Assembly (NCBI GenBank): GCA_036346225.1
Contig: JARFIW010000170.1
Location: forward strand, 12,214,501 to 12,278,500
Direction of reading: 5' to 3'
DNA length: 64,000 bases
From: Platerodrilus igneus
Taxonomy: Eukaryota; Arthropoda; Insecta; Coleoptera; Lycidae
Made by a program: the position numbers and the translations under genes. Positions 1 through 56,849 of this stretch are shown here, piece after piece. Position 1 is the stretch's first letter. Each line of letters starts with the position of its first letter. The notes below the pieces were generated by a model. It did no database searches and was not told where the DNA came from. It saw only the letters and a list, made by a program, of their open reading frames with translations.

Positions 1-1821
1 TTGGCAGATGTTGTCTTGAAAGCAAATGCTTTGAACAGCTGTAATGCAATTTAAACAAACATGCCTATTTTTGTGATCAGCTTTATCTATACTTAGATTA
101 TTAAACGTATATTTGAAAGTTCAAATTCTCATTATGTTAGCTTCTAGTAATTTGTTATTTACCCGAAAAGATCTGCCCAGGTTAGAATTTAATTCACTGT
201 GTTATGCTTACCAATCATTATCACTTTAATTTGTATAACAAGTTCATGTTTAAAGTAAAGTCGGTTGATTAATGAAAGAAAAAAAGGAAAGTTAAAACTT
301 TAATTTTGATGTAGTTGATTATGACCATTTTTGTTACAAGTTCCGATATTTTAAAAGAGTTTTTTTTAGTAAACATTTAGTTCAAAATCTTAGACTTTTA
401 TTTTGGTCAAGTGCGATCAAATCTAATTACGTAAAGCTAAAATTTTTCTGAGTAATAATTTGATGCCAATATTATATTGGAAATACTTTTTTATTATTTC
501 TTTAATTACTTTTATAGGACACAAGTGGTGTTCTACTTTTTTATTTATTTAACCATTACAATTTCTTACATGAGCTGCATCTTATTTTGTTAAGACAGGT
601 TTTTGTTAATGAAGGCGATCATTTTTTCTTTGGGTTTCCACGTCTGCCCTTAGAACTGTGCTTTGCAATTATCGTAATTATTTCAGGACATGGTGGCGCC
701 TATTTGATTTAGCTTAATTTTGGTTTGCAAACAGAATTGGACTTACCCCCCACTTCTCATTGCTCTACCCAGGAATAGACCCCTAGCTTTGTCGGAAGAC
801 TTTGTTCTCTAGCGCCTTAATATAAAAAAAAGACGTTCCAGTCTTTTGTAAAACAGAAGTCGTTTCAGTGGCACCCATCCAACGTAAGGCCTAGCAAAAA
901 TAGTTACTCTGGCGTCACAACGTGAGGTCAGCCAACATCAAAATACGTATCACTTCTTCTGTTTATGCAGCTAACGGCAGTCATGCAGATTACAGTCCAC
1001 TATATTTTTCATACCAGCGCAATTGGCAACCATTACAGGTTAGTGTATTTTAATTGATTAACCGTTTTAAAATGCTGTTGGTCAATAAAAACATGCACAG
1101 TGTTCGTTTGACTAAAAAACCTTGGTGTAGGGAATGGTTTACTGGATGCTGTTGATAGCTTGTACTTTATTGTAAATATAGAATCATCAGAAGATTATGA
1201 AAATGAAACTAATGACAGCAAAGGTATCTAGCATCAGAATTGTTGTGTACAATAAGCTATTATAATGTCATTTTTTAGATAGTTATGCATTGAAATTTAT
1301 TCAATGCGCAACTGTGTATTTAAATACGTACAAAAACTGTAAACTTGTAATGTATTAAAAAAACCATCTTGTTTCTGTTAACTAACTTTTAGGATAATCC
1401 TTGTTTTAAATTGACTATGATTTGGTCTTAATACTTATTGATTTATTACAGTATTCATAATACCTAATATAAAAAATAATTTTAATTTCATATAAAAATT
1501 CTTACAGCAAGCGTACTCTACTAGCGTGAATGTTACTAAGCCATACTCCTCCATGGCTGATGTGTGCATGGAACAACTGTACTTGTATTGAGGATTTAAA
1601 GCAATTAGGAAATGCATTTTGAAGGAATACATACACATAACATAAAACTATTCTTGTAGGTGATCCATGTTGTTGTTAGTCACGGGGGAAGTTCGACAAG
1701 TGGTGTGCATTCATGTTGGCACTTCAACGCTTTGCATGACTAACTTCCCATCTTGTGGTTGATTGTTTCCTGTTCCATTTGTGTTGCTATTTAGAAGTGA
1801 CTTCCACAATCACAGACGTTC
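1..1821. other. AT-rich sequence, no gene recognised
   Basis: Short ORFs are scattered on both strands, none with a family motif. Around 840-1000 there is a slightly GC-richer unique patch without recognisable coding content. Confidence 0.5.
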
Positions 1822-2279
1822 ATGGTATACCCTATTCACGATAAATATGGGATGACGTCGTAAAGTGTTAGTAATTCTATAATGTGGACGTAACTATGAA
1901 CGCAGCTTTAATTATATTATGATTTAGTATGTTACATTTGGCAGTTTTGTGCGGTGTTGTAACATTTTCTGCTTCTGTATCCTTAGACGCAAAATATGTT
2001 TACAGTGAAACTTTAAGACACTACTTTTATTACTTGAAAAATCTTACTTCTGCATCTTGAATTGCATTGCTGCTACAATTCACAAACCATATACAAAGGA
2101 GGTATTTTAAAAATACCCTTACAATTTAAAATATGCCAACGTTTAATAATTATTTAATAATAAACAAAAATTATAGAAGTCTAACTATTAAATACACATA
2201 GAATAAGTCAGACATGACAACACAGCATTTATTTGTACTGAGACGTCATCCCATATTTGTCGTGAACAGGGTATATCAT
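1822..2279. mobile_element. MITE, family 1, copy A
   Basis: The ends form an inverted repeat of about 38 bp: ATGGTATACCCTATTCACG at the left pairs with CGTGAACAGGGTATATCAT at the right, and the match runs on through AAATATGGGATGACGTC. If the termini are TGG...CCA-like, the flanks are a TTCA direct repeat. There is no coding capacity. The whole body is alignable with copy B at 13887-14331, including the shared block GTGCGGTGTTGTAACA. Superfamily unknown. Confidence 0.75.
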
Positions 2280-2339
2280 TCAAAAACTTCTACTCACACA
2301 AACTATCGTGTACCATTAATTTTTATAGGTGACAGAACA

Positions 2340-2655
2340 ACCTATATAGGATTGTATTGCTGTTATCCAGGAATTGGTGTTACTACTAAGCCAAAGGTTC
2401 CGAGTTCGAATCCTGACACAGTCCGCTTGAAAAATGTTAGGCGAGCATTTTTCACAAAAATATGCCATCGTTCGGATGAGAAGTAAAATGTAGGTTCCAT
2501 GTGTGAGTTATGTCACGCACGTTAAAGATCCTTACCTTGCTTGGAACAGCAAGGGTTAGGCAAAACCCAAAATTTCCAGGTAACAAAAAATATTCGCTTC
2601 CTGGCCAATGTAATATGTTCAGATGGAACATTGGAAAATCAGATGTAGTGTCATC
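2340..2655 (+). mobile_element. tRNA-derived SINE, copy A
   Basis: The head has a B box (GTTCGAATCC at 2404-2413) and a degenerate A box about 45 bp upstream. The body contains AGCATTTTTCACAAAAAT, the block CACGCACGTTAAAGATCC, a short inverted repeat CCTTGC..GGAACAGCAAGG, and TTCCTGGCCAATGT near the end. The same order of blocks occurs at 6795 and, reversed, at 50735. It lies just downstream of MITE copy A. Confidence 0.78.
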
Positions 2656-3112
2656 CGGGAATGCAAGTCTAAATCAATAATTTAGTTGGACGATACCCTA
2701 TTTCCATTAGTTTCGAGAAGCAGGAAATGGTCCTAGCTGAAAAATAAAAAGCTAGCAGAATGGCAAATCAGGAAAGTGGATTTGGCCATATAATTCCCTT
2801 GGTTCGAAGGTGTAATAGTAATCAACAATTTCAGAATACAAAACTCAATACTATTGGAGTAAATTATCTATAGGTTTAAAAATCCTAATCTAACGCATTG
2901 TCCGAAGTCAGCACCTCATGTTAATAAAGACTAATATGTTTGTAATTTCGTTTAATAAAGCAAAGAACATTTTTCCACCCGTGAAATTACTTTTAGGGAC
3001 TTTGGTTTCTTTTATAAGAACAATTAAAACACTACCTTTTGTTTACTAAACTATATCTATATAATTCAAATGTATCAATTGCAAGAATGTATAAATTCAT
3101 AAAAATACATAG
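2656..3112. other. AT-rich sequence, nothing recognised
   Basis: No coding or repeat signature was seen between the SINE and the transposase remnant. Confidence 0.4.
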
Positions 3113-3615
3113 ATGCAACAATTTTTTAGTTGTAAGGAAAAAACGGCTAATAGAAACAAATTAGAAATCTATAGGAAACAACAAAGAGAAAAAATTGAAA
3201 AAATTTGCCAAGATTATTTATCTACCAGATTAGCTCGATCTTTAGTTTTTAATAAGTCCTTGGTTCCATATGGAAAACAACAGGGTCATCATTTTCTAAT
3301 TTGGTTCAATTACAAGACTAAATTCAACATTTAGTACCCACAATCTTGCAGAAAACAATCCAGCTGTTATGAAACCTGGTTTGAAAAGTCATGAATTTTC
3401 CAAAAATAGGTGTAACACGTTGTTCAAGAAATACCTCATTGTTTACAACTTGTTTTATACACACGGCATGTGGCCAATAAAAATTTTGTCTGATAAGACT
3501 ACCCTCACTTGAACTGTCCCGACAAGTAATTTTCTAAATCCGCTCGCTTCCACATCTTCAAGATAATCAGGTTGGAAAATCGCTGATGGCGAGTTTTCTG
3601 CCCAAAAGCTTAAAG
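3113..3615 (+). pseudogene. Remnant of a pogo/Tigger (jerky-type) transposase
   Basis: The frame from 3113 reads SCKEKTANRNKLEIYRKQQ..YLSTRLARSLVF, which resembles the N-terminal helix-turn-helix of pogo-type transposases (YKRKT.R........S.R.AA..f.vp..TL). A second frame continues LAENNPAVMKPG..., in the position of the family's F.krNP.l..R.pE, and then a segment like the IYN.DETG.T region, in which the Asp is lost. Stops and frameshifts break it. The similarity is from memory of the family pattern and is weak. Confidence 0.35.
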
Positions 3616-5344
3616 ATCCTTAATAGATTTTTTATTACAGTACATATTAGTCTGGGGTCAACGTCATTTGGTAATCCAGCTGGAACCTGTGCCTAACCAA
3701 CCTATCGGCAGCCGCCAACTAGTGGTTGAGGGTGAGTGACTTTTGCTGGACCAAAAAATTGTTTTCGTAGCCCCCTTTTCCACTATGGCTGAGCCGAGCT
3801 GTTAAGTTCCAGTCTGTAAAACTCGGCACCCCATTGTCAAACAATAATCTCATGCTAACTAATTAAATTTGTTATTTAAAGTATACTATTTATAGAGGGT
3901 AATAAGTGATCCAAATTTTATACATTGGAATTTTCAGCAATAGCCATTGTGAAATAATCTAAACTACAGTATGTATGTGATTATCAGATCTGATGTTCAT
4001 TTAAGTCTTAAGAGACATCATGTTGTTTAAATAATAATTTTTTTTAAATATTATTAAGTCTTGTGAATTGATTTAATTTTTTACTGGACAAAAGATTTTT
4101 GTTATACAATAGATACTTTCTGATTTTAACCGGTATAACTTTCTAAGAAGGGTAAATTAAAAATTTTGAACAATCCGCTCCAATAGGGTTTCTGTATCTA
4201 CCCTAAAATCACCTCTTTTTAATACTTGCTAGATACAATGGCATCCATCCTTGATTTATTTAGTTTTCCGTTTCGGGAAAGATATTTCAACCCTGCCCTT
4301 TCACATAATAGCTAAGTTGGCGGTGGGAGCAGCAAGTATTTATAGTTCTAACTCTCAAGTCCCTTTAAATTCCGAATTATTGTTCTATCTCGTCCCTAGG
4401 GGCTGAAGAAATAAATTGTTACCTTAGCGCTCGCAATTGGAGTTAAAAATATTAATTTATCTAATTGAAATTCCCATCATGGGCCCAAGTTGGAGATATT
4501 AAAACTAAAACTGTTATAATGGCACCGCATGTGGGTCTCGAAAATTCTTCTTAAAATAGGTAATTTGTTTAATACTTATTTCCTACAATCGCACCCAACA
4601 TTGTGGGGCACGAAACATTCTTCTATCAAATAATTTCTTACGTTCTTCATAAAATGCGGATTCTCTTTACTTCAGAATTAAATTTGTCTGGATTTTGTCC
4701 ATGATATATTATACACTTATTTGAGATATTCACTTTTCCTTAAAAGAAAATATGGAAAGACATCGCTCACAAGCCTCATGAGATATTTACATATGTGTCT
4801 GTCCACTCATTTATTATGCACTTACAAATGTCTTTAATTTCAAATCCTCCTATACAAATTTTTGTAATGTACAGAATTGCCGTTTCTTGTGATCGTTTAC
4901 GTTTACACATGGATTTCGTTGACAAAATTTTAGCTGACACGGCAGTCTTCTGCAGTTCCTTGACATGTTGACAATCAACATAAAAGAGGCATATCGTTTA
5001 CGTAATCATTCAAAAAGAGCTTTTTATTCCATGATAAGGTTGATTTTGGTGATGAAGATTTCTGATTCCATGCATTGAAATCATGATGAATATCTCGGTC
5101 TGATTTTCCAGTGTGGAAGCTTTAATAGGCCCATTTTTATTACGATCTGTTATTGTACTTTGTATCACAAAAAATATCTTGTCCGCGATTTATTTTTTAA
5201 CATAGTTGGAAATAACGTTAACAGCTTTGTACTTAATATTTAATTCGTCGAAAGTTTGTACAATTTGTTAAGTGAACTCACTTTCTGATTAACTGCAAAG
5301 ATTTCAAAATACGAAATTGTTTACACTAACCAAAATGTTAACTA
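3616..5344. other. Intergenic AT-rich sequence
   Basis: No gene found. A somewhat GC-richer patch near 3650-3840 may be an old repeat but has no matched partner in the window. Confidence 0.4.
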
Positions 5345-5510
5345 AAGAAGGAGAGTATAGAAGGGAAAAAAAGATGACCTCTGAGAGGAGAGGGGGAAGG
5401 CAGGAGAGGAGAGGATGAGGGAGAGAAAGATTAAAAGCGCTAAGAAAGGAAATTGTAAGAGGTAGGATGTGGCAGATAGGTGCAGAGAGAAAGAACAAAA
5501 AAAAAGAGTC
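5345..5510. repeat. Polypurine tract (G/A-rich on + strand)
   Basis: About 165 bp of almost pure purine on the + strand, rich in GAGAGGAGAGG-type runs. Open frames on the minus strand here (Ser/Leu/Phe-rich) are caused by this composition and are not genes. Confidence 0.75.
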
Positions 5511-5987
5511 ATAACATACTGGACCGACTGAACCATTGTGCTACTCAAAAAAGGAAAAATTCGTGCCAATAAAAGTAATTTGTTATTTGGGAAAACGGCT
5601 CATGTAATGTCTTTGCCAGTTGATAATTTTAGTAGCTTCAGCGTAGTCTTAGAATCTTCTTTTTTAAGTTTTAAATCATGCCTATTTTCAAAATTGGTTT
5701 GGAGCTCCATGAACTTTAACCATAATTATCATCCTTTAGGTTTATCTTTATCTATTTGAGCTTTAGAAATGAACATTAAACTGAACAAACATTGCAATTT
5801 TAATTTCGATGCATATTCTAATCAATGATAACGTGAAATATTATATAATTCTTTTTCATTTTGATAAAAAAATATGTGTTTGCTTATGGTGATATTAATC
5901 CTAAAAGATAAACTTGTATCAATTTATGTGGTAACTGTTAAAGACGGAAATGATAAATCGTATCTTATCTATTGCAAAACCGCCTGG

Positions 5988-6052
5988 GTTATATTAAATT
6001 TGAAAAAGTTTTGTCAAATTATTAGTATTGTGATAACAACCCAGAACTAAAG
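5988..6052 (+). promoter_or_regulatory. Putative core promoter and 5' UTR of the esterase
   Basis: A TATA-like TTATATTAAA lies about 60 bp upstream of the proposed start codon, with an A/T-rich possible start site about 30 bp below it. This is positional inference only and depends on exon 1 being right. Confidence 0.2.
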
Positions 6053-50662
<44,610 letters not shown>

Positions 50663-50734
50663 GTGAGTATTCGCATGAGTTTAATGATTTTTAGTGCATT
50701 CAATTTCTACACAAGTTCTTAACATTGTATTTAC

Positions 50735-51026
50735 ATTTCTAATGCTCCACCCAAAGGTACTACATTGGCCAGGAGGCGAGTTTTTTGTTGCCTGGAAATT
50801 TAGAATTTTGCCGAACCCTTGCCGTTCCAGGCAAGGTAGGGATCTTTAACGTGCGTGACAACACACACACGGGACCTCCATTTAACCTCTCATCCGAACG
50901 AGGGCGTAATTTTTGTGAAAAATGCTCACCTGCCATTTTTAAAGCAGTCGGCCGTTTCGGGATTCGAACCCAGGACCTTGGGATCCGTAGTCTTACGCTT
51001 ACTACATTGATCTACGGTGACGCCAC
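50735..51026 (-). mobile_element. tRNA-derived SINE, copy C (best preserved)
   Basis: Read on the minus strand, the head is tRNA-like with A-box-like GTAGATCAATGTAGTAAGCG and a perfect B box GGGTTCGAATCC. Next come GCATTTTTCACAAAAATTAC, CACGCACGTTAAAGATCCC, the imperfect hairpin CCTTGCC..GGAACGGCAAGG and CTCCTGGCCAATGTAGTA. It lies 70 bp downstream of esterase exon 7, antisense to the gene. Confidence 0.82.
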
Positions 51027-53640
51027 ATGTTCTTAACAGCAAGACTCTGTTCAATGTCATTCCTTCTTTAATTGCAGAATGTTGTACACCTTCTGTTACG
51101 AATAAAAAGTACTATATCCAAGCGATTTATCTGTGCTGAAATTTATGTCTTAAACTATAAAAAAAATACTGAGTCAGCATCCTAACCGTTTAGACAACGT
51201 GGATTAAGATAAACAGAACATATATTTTGCTATCATTAATATTGATTTTTTGATCTGTTAAACAATACTTTGTGGTTACAATATCTCTATATTCATATTG
51301 CAATATCGTACAAACCACCAAAATATCTGTTGTTAAATTAAATGGATCATTAAACAATATTTAAACTTATTCTACAAACTTACTAGAAAACGTTTTCTGA
51401 CCTATATCCATACTTAACTAAGTAAAAAGAATTTTTATGAATTATAAATCAATCTGTACTCAGTACTTATAAATATCTGCACTGGCTTTTAAAGTTTACA
51501 AAGGCGGTATTTAAAACATGTTTACATTTTGACAAGTTCGAAGTGATCAGTAAATCACATTTTACAGACAACAGGGATTTTAACCATGTCAACAATCAAA
51601 AATGTTCGAAACAAATGAATCAACGAATCCCCTTCCGCTTAACGCTCTTTCAAGCAATATTTTAAATCTCCTACTTTGAATGATTCTTGTGTAAAAGTTT
51701 TTCTAGCAGCAGACTGTGGAACTACTTCATCACTTAAAATGTATGACAATGATGCTAGAAGATAATCAGATAATCAGCAGAATAATAGATTAGTGAACCA
51801 TTGACCTTGGGAAGTTATAAAATTTAACTAAACTTAGACATGAATGGATTACATAACATTTTAAAATACTAACACTGAAGTAATTTTGTAATGTGCGTAA
51901 ATATACAGAATTTAAGTATCTTGTATACTTGAACCGTCGAATCAGGGCCATGGTATCATATGGTAACCTGTCGGCTACATTGCCAAATGTTGAAAATGTG
52001 TTCAGTATTTATATACATTCACAGATCTGTTGCTAAATATAGGTACACACCTACAAATCATTTCTTAAAGTAGAAATATTAGCACCCTTTGCTTTGTAAC
52101 AAAACAATAGAGTTCAACACCTTACAAAAAGCCTTTTCATTTAAATATACTACTAATTATTGCTAAGGTCTATACGAACACTTTTAGAGACTCCGATCAT
52201 GTGCCAAACACTTCCTAAGTTGTTATGTAACGAAACATATTTTTGCAGAGATGAGATTAAGGTTACATGCCTAGAATATGTGGTATTTACTTTCGTTTGC
52301 ATTTTGAAGAAAACCTGGCAAGTTGTTTTTATTCGTAGATGGTACAGTTTGAACTAGAAAATACCTTGAGAATCTTATATGGAAACAAGTGCTTTGCTTG
52401 TGTTCCAACTTAATCACATGATATATACAATGGCCAAAATTGTTTAGTTTATCTTTTGCAATTGTGCTTAATAAAAGGTGTCTCAATAACATGTGTATGG
52501 TTTGAATTGTGCGTCATTTTTTTTATCGATTGCAAACCATACTAAGTAAACATGCAGTTTCACAATTCAACAACGATTAGTTTATGTAGAAATGCATTAT
52601 AAAAATGGGCTATCAATTAGTTACATTAAAAAAGTTCATACAATATTAGGACAACGTGAAAGCATCTACAGAGTCAACTGTTCTGAATTTAAATAAAGCA
52701 ATGGAAAAACTGGCTCTGTTTTGCAATATACAGCAACTCCAATTTGTCCTCACAATGGTCAGTCAAATGAAAATACCACTGCAGTCAGTGAAAGTATATG
52801 AGATAATCCGACAACATCAATTTGATGTTGTTTACAATTTAAAAGTGTATGCCACCTGCAAACAAGCCAGCAACAATTAATGATCCACGATAATGCAAAC
52901 ATTAAATGTGTTTTTAGAAAATAAAACCAACTTGTGTTCATGTAATGGAAAATTTCAGCAAACAAATGACAATCTTTGAAGTACTAAAGTCTTTTATACC
53001 CTTTATTATTAAATGCTTTTACTTAACTTCACTTTTTATGGCACAAATTTTGTAATAGATTTTTAACCAACTGCCCGATGTCATAGAGCATTGAAAAACT
53101 GCACACTCATTTGATTCCGATGACAATGCAATAATCAGCTTTTAATTTTGCTTTAAAATTGCAAAAATCAAATAATTTTCAAATATGGAAGTCTAATTTA
53201 TGACACATAGAAATAGTTACATCTGACTGTGTCAATGTTGACCAAAAGACAATTTTAATGTATACATTTAATTCTAGAATTTTTCAGACCACCATACTAG
53301 TGGAATTAAAAATGAAGAAAAGAAAGAATTACAAATAAATATATAGGGTTTTTCACTTAAGACTCCTAGAGCTTATATTTTAAAACTGAAAGAGATAACT
53401 GAATTCTGTAAAAGCCATTTATTGGAGCTTAATACTTGCTTTATATAAACAGTAACTTTGTTCTTTTGAATTCCAAAAATAGCGATGGCACTGCAATGAA
53501 AAAATTTTTGATCGCAGGAGCTTTCTGATAGAGCATATTTAAAAGAACACTAAATTTGCAGCAAATATTGTCATATGCAACAATTTTCTAATTCTAAATC
53601 GTTTTCAAAATAATCGTATTTAAAAACATTTTAATTTCGA
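51027..53640. other. Downstream AT-rich sequence, no gene recognised
   Basis: The remaining esterase exons would be expected from here onward, but no HGDD-like catalytic-His block was found by eye in the three forward frames. Confidence 0.4.
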
Positions 53641-54745
53641 AATATGAATGCTGTTGATAAATTTCTTCTTTCTCATTTACCCCTGTCGTCGAATTTAGTA
53701 GAGCAGAAACAGTTTGTGCCAAAATCTCAGCAAATTGATATTATTCGTTTATGTCATGACCTGCTCCTTACGGCTCATTTTGATTATTTTTTGCAAACTC
53801 TGAAAAAGAATTTTACAATTGGTCAAAAATGAGCGCCAACTTTCTTAAGTTTTGTCAAAATATTCTGACTTGTGGAATGCAGAAATCATCAAACGCTGCC
53901 CCTCTAGGTATGGCAGGAAATGAAAAAAAAATACTAGGTTTCCGTTTCAAATCATTATGTTGGATCTCATGGGTCCTTTTCCACGTCCTAAACTCGGACA
54001 TAAATGGTTAGTGGTGGTAGGAGACTGGTTCCCTAAATATATTCTTAATATGTCCTTTGCATAGTGCTAAAGCCCCTTTAGTTCAGAAAATTATGGAAGA
54101 AAAAGTTTTACTGGTTTTGGGAGTGCCTCAATTTGTAATCTGTAATAATGGTCCTCACTGTTCGGCAAAGTTTAAAAAAAAATCTATGTGGTGACTACAA
54201 AATACAAAAAACCTGGTATAATACTATCTATTCACCATAGGGCAACTTCGTAAAAAGGATCAACAGAACGGTTGGCACCGTCTTTCGCTCATACATTATC
54301 ACGCATGATACTTGGGACCTTGAGTTGTCAAAAATTCAACATGCCATAAATTCGACTTAGCATCTTTCGACCAGTTACATGCCGGATTTTTTAGTTTTTG
54401 GTCGTCACGTCCCCGTGAATGGTAAATTTTATAGCAATGGTTCTGAAGCTTCATGTCGAAATCATCCCTGATAATAAGCCATCATATGTTTCGGATCGTC
54501 GCAATCTGTCAAAATTTTTTAAAGATGTTCGTGTTATGTTACACTTAGCATACGAACGTTCCAGTTGCCAATATAATTTGACAAGATGCGAGGTTATGTT
54601 CCATGTTGGTGATAAAGAGTGGAAAACGAAGAAAATGCTTTCACGTGCTGAAGACGGATTTACTGCAAAGTTAGCACCCAAATTTGTTATCAATATTGTT
54701 CGAAAAACATTTCTATGTGTGATTAGAAAGAGTCAATCCATATGA
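53641..54745 (+). pseudogene. Ty3/gypsy integrase, decayed
   Basis: It begins with a zinc-binding-like part, IIRLCHDLLLTAHFDYFLQTLKKNF (an H-x-H region) and FCQNILTCGMQKSSNAAPLG (the C..C..K...PLG motif). The core start FKSLCWISWVLFHVLNSD.NG...VVGDWFPKY matches mDf.GPlP.S..G...ivV..D.FsKy, with the first Asp lost. The C-terminal tail VMLHLAYERSSCQYNLTR..VMFHVGDKEWKTKKMLSRAEDGFTAKLAPKF follows. Many stops. RT is not adjacent; the scrap at 49550 may be from a related copy. Confidence 0.82.
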
Positions 54746-55609
54746 AGTGATTCGATGATAGTTGCTTGACCAACTTTAATATTTTTAATCTTTTTATATA
54801 TTTTTCTTACATAAGTCAGCACTTCAAAACAGGTTTGAAATTTTTTTGATCTCATCCTGTTTTGGAGATACGGCCATTTTTGTTTGCCATGCAGGCTAAT
54901 TTTGACTTCATACGGATTGACCCGAAAACAAAGATGGTTCTAAAGCCGGATGCTGAAACGTTAAGGATTTGAAGCAATTTTTTGTTTTAGACCACTCTTT
55001 AGATAATTCCGTCGATGGTGATATTTAGCAACTAGTATGGCTATGAGAAGTAGCGGTTCTCACTATTTTGATTAGATGTTAGGATTTAAAGATATACTAA
55101 TCATTTTGTTACTCTGCTAAACAGTAAGAGTTTAGTAATGTTGTGTTGCATAAGTAGTAGAGATCAAAAGTTGTCGTAAAGTGCTATAGAAGAAATAGTA
55201 TTTTAAGTACATGCAAAAGTTGAAATGATAATGCTATGCTTAATGGATGTTCATTATGGTTTATGGAATTATACTGTAGAAATGAACCGAAGAAAATTTT
55301 GTCGTTTTAATTTCTGATTGTTGCAATTTTTGTAAAGTTTCAGTATAAATAGGTATTAGTTATGTGTACCATATATACCTATTTAGTTGTTAATTGAAGT
55401 ACTACTCTAGGTAGTTTTATATTTTAAAAAAATATTTTGAAAGAATCGAGATGATTCCCAGGTGTGGGCCGTAAATTTTTGAGATAAACCTTATAGTGTG
55501 TGCAGTTAAATGTATGCAACTGTTCATGTTTATACGATGTGGATCAATAGTGTAAACATTCTTGATCGATTTCAGAAAAAATTAGTTTGTTTTCAATGAC
55601 AGGTAGTTA
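54746..55609. other. Possible gypsy 3' region
   Basis: AT-rich sequence following the integrase. It may include an LTR remnant, but no partner repeat was found. Confidence 0.35.
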
Positions 55610-56084
55610 TCAAAACTAACCAGCGTGAACTTAGCAGTTAATTTCCAGTAGCAAATTTACGAGTTTTGCCAAACGACCAGTGGTGTCGGTAGAGAAGGAT
55701 ACACACAAACACACTGCTCGGCAGCGAATTTCAAAACACATTAAACCATATAAATCGCATAAAATGCGCTGCTACTCAATTTTAATTAATCTTATTATAA
55801 TGCCACAAATACAAATTATGAACAACTTTATTAACTATTCTTGAGCGAATTTATAATTTCATACACCTTCAGTCTCACTAAATAAAAAAGTTTGTTTCAC
55901 AGATTTTTATTTATAAAACACAATTATTAATAACATACAACGGAACAAATTAAAGTAAATAAAATAAAACATTTTAAATAGCAATTCGTCTTTAAACCCG
56001 GATACACGATTATTCTAATATACTAGATATTTACAAATGTATATATAGAATGAATCTGACGAAAAAAATCATACATTAACATGC

Positions 56085-56795
56085 GCAACAAGCCCCGAAT
56101 AAAATAAACCCGCAATTCAGGCAAAAGCAGAACACCACGGCAAAACTTTGAGTTTAAAGATGTCGACTCAGGTCTAACTATAAAAATTCGTACTGTTTTT
56201 TCTTAAAACTGCGTAGGGTTGGACCCGATCCAAACTCTTTAGGTTGACCCGTACCAAGCCCCAAATAAAAGAAACACACCCGCAATTCAGGCAAAAGCAG
56301 AACACCACAGGCAAAACTTCGAGTTTAATGTTGTCGATTCTGACCTAACTATTAAATTCATTACCGTTTATTTTTTAGCTGCGTAGGTCGGACCCGATCC
56401 AAACTCTTTAGGCCGATCTGTAGCAAGCCCCGAATAAAAAAACACACTCGCAATTCAGGCAAAAGCAGAACACCACGGGCAAAACTTCGAATTTAAAGTT
56501 ATCGATTCTGGTCTAACCATAAAAATTCTGAACCATTTTTTTTAAAACTGCGTAGGTCGAGCCCGATCCAAACTTTTTAGGACGATCCGCAGTAAACCCC
56601 GAATAAATGAAAGATACCTGCAATTCAATTAAAAACAGAATACCACGGGCAAAACTCCGAGTTTAAAGTTGTCGATTTTTGCCTAACTATAGAAATTCAG
56701 AACCGTTTCTTTTTTTAAAACTGCGTATGTCGGGCACGATCCACACTCTTTAGGACAATTAGCAGCAAGCCCCGAATAAGAAAAACACTCGCAAT
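56085..56795 (-). repeat. Left-arm satellite, about 5 units of ~165-175 bp
   Basis: GCAAGCCCCGAATAAA-type starts recur at about 56088, 56255, 56424, 56590 and 56765. Each is followed by CGCAATTCAGGCAAAAGCAG, ACCACGGGCAAAACTTCGAG, GTCGATTC and GCGTAGGTCGGACCCGATCC. Orientation is opposite to the right arm. Confidence 0.9.
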
Positions 56796-56849
56796 TTAAG
56801 CAAAAACCGAATCGACAACTTTAAATTGAAAGTTTTGTGCCTGGTATGC

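Noticed and set aside
5304..5569. Two overlapping minus-strand frames (64 and 75 codons) resembling membrane proteins
   Set aside because: They are the complement of the polypurine tract, which gives Ser/Leu/Phe codons; no start context or homology.
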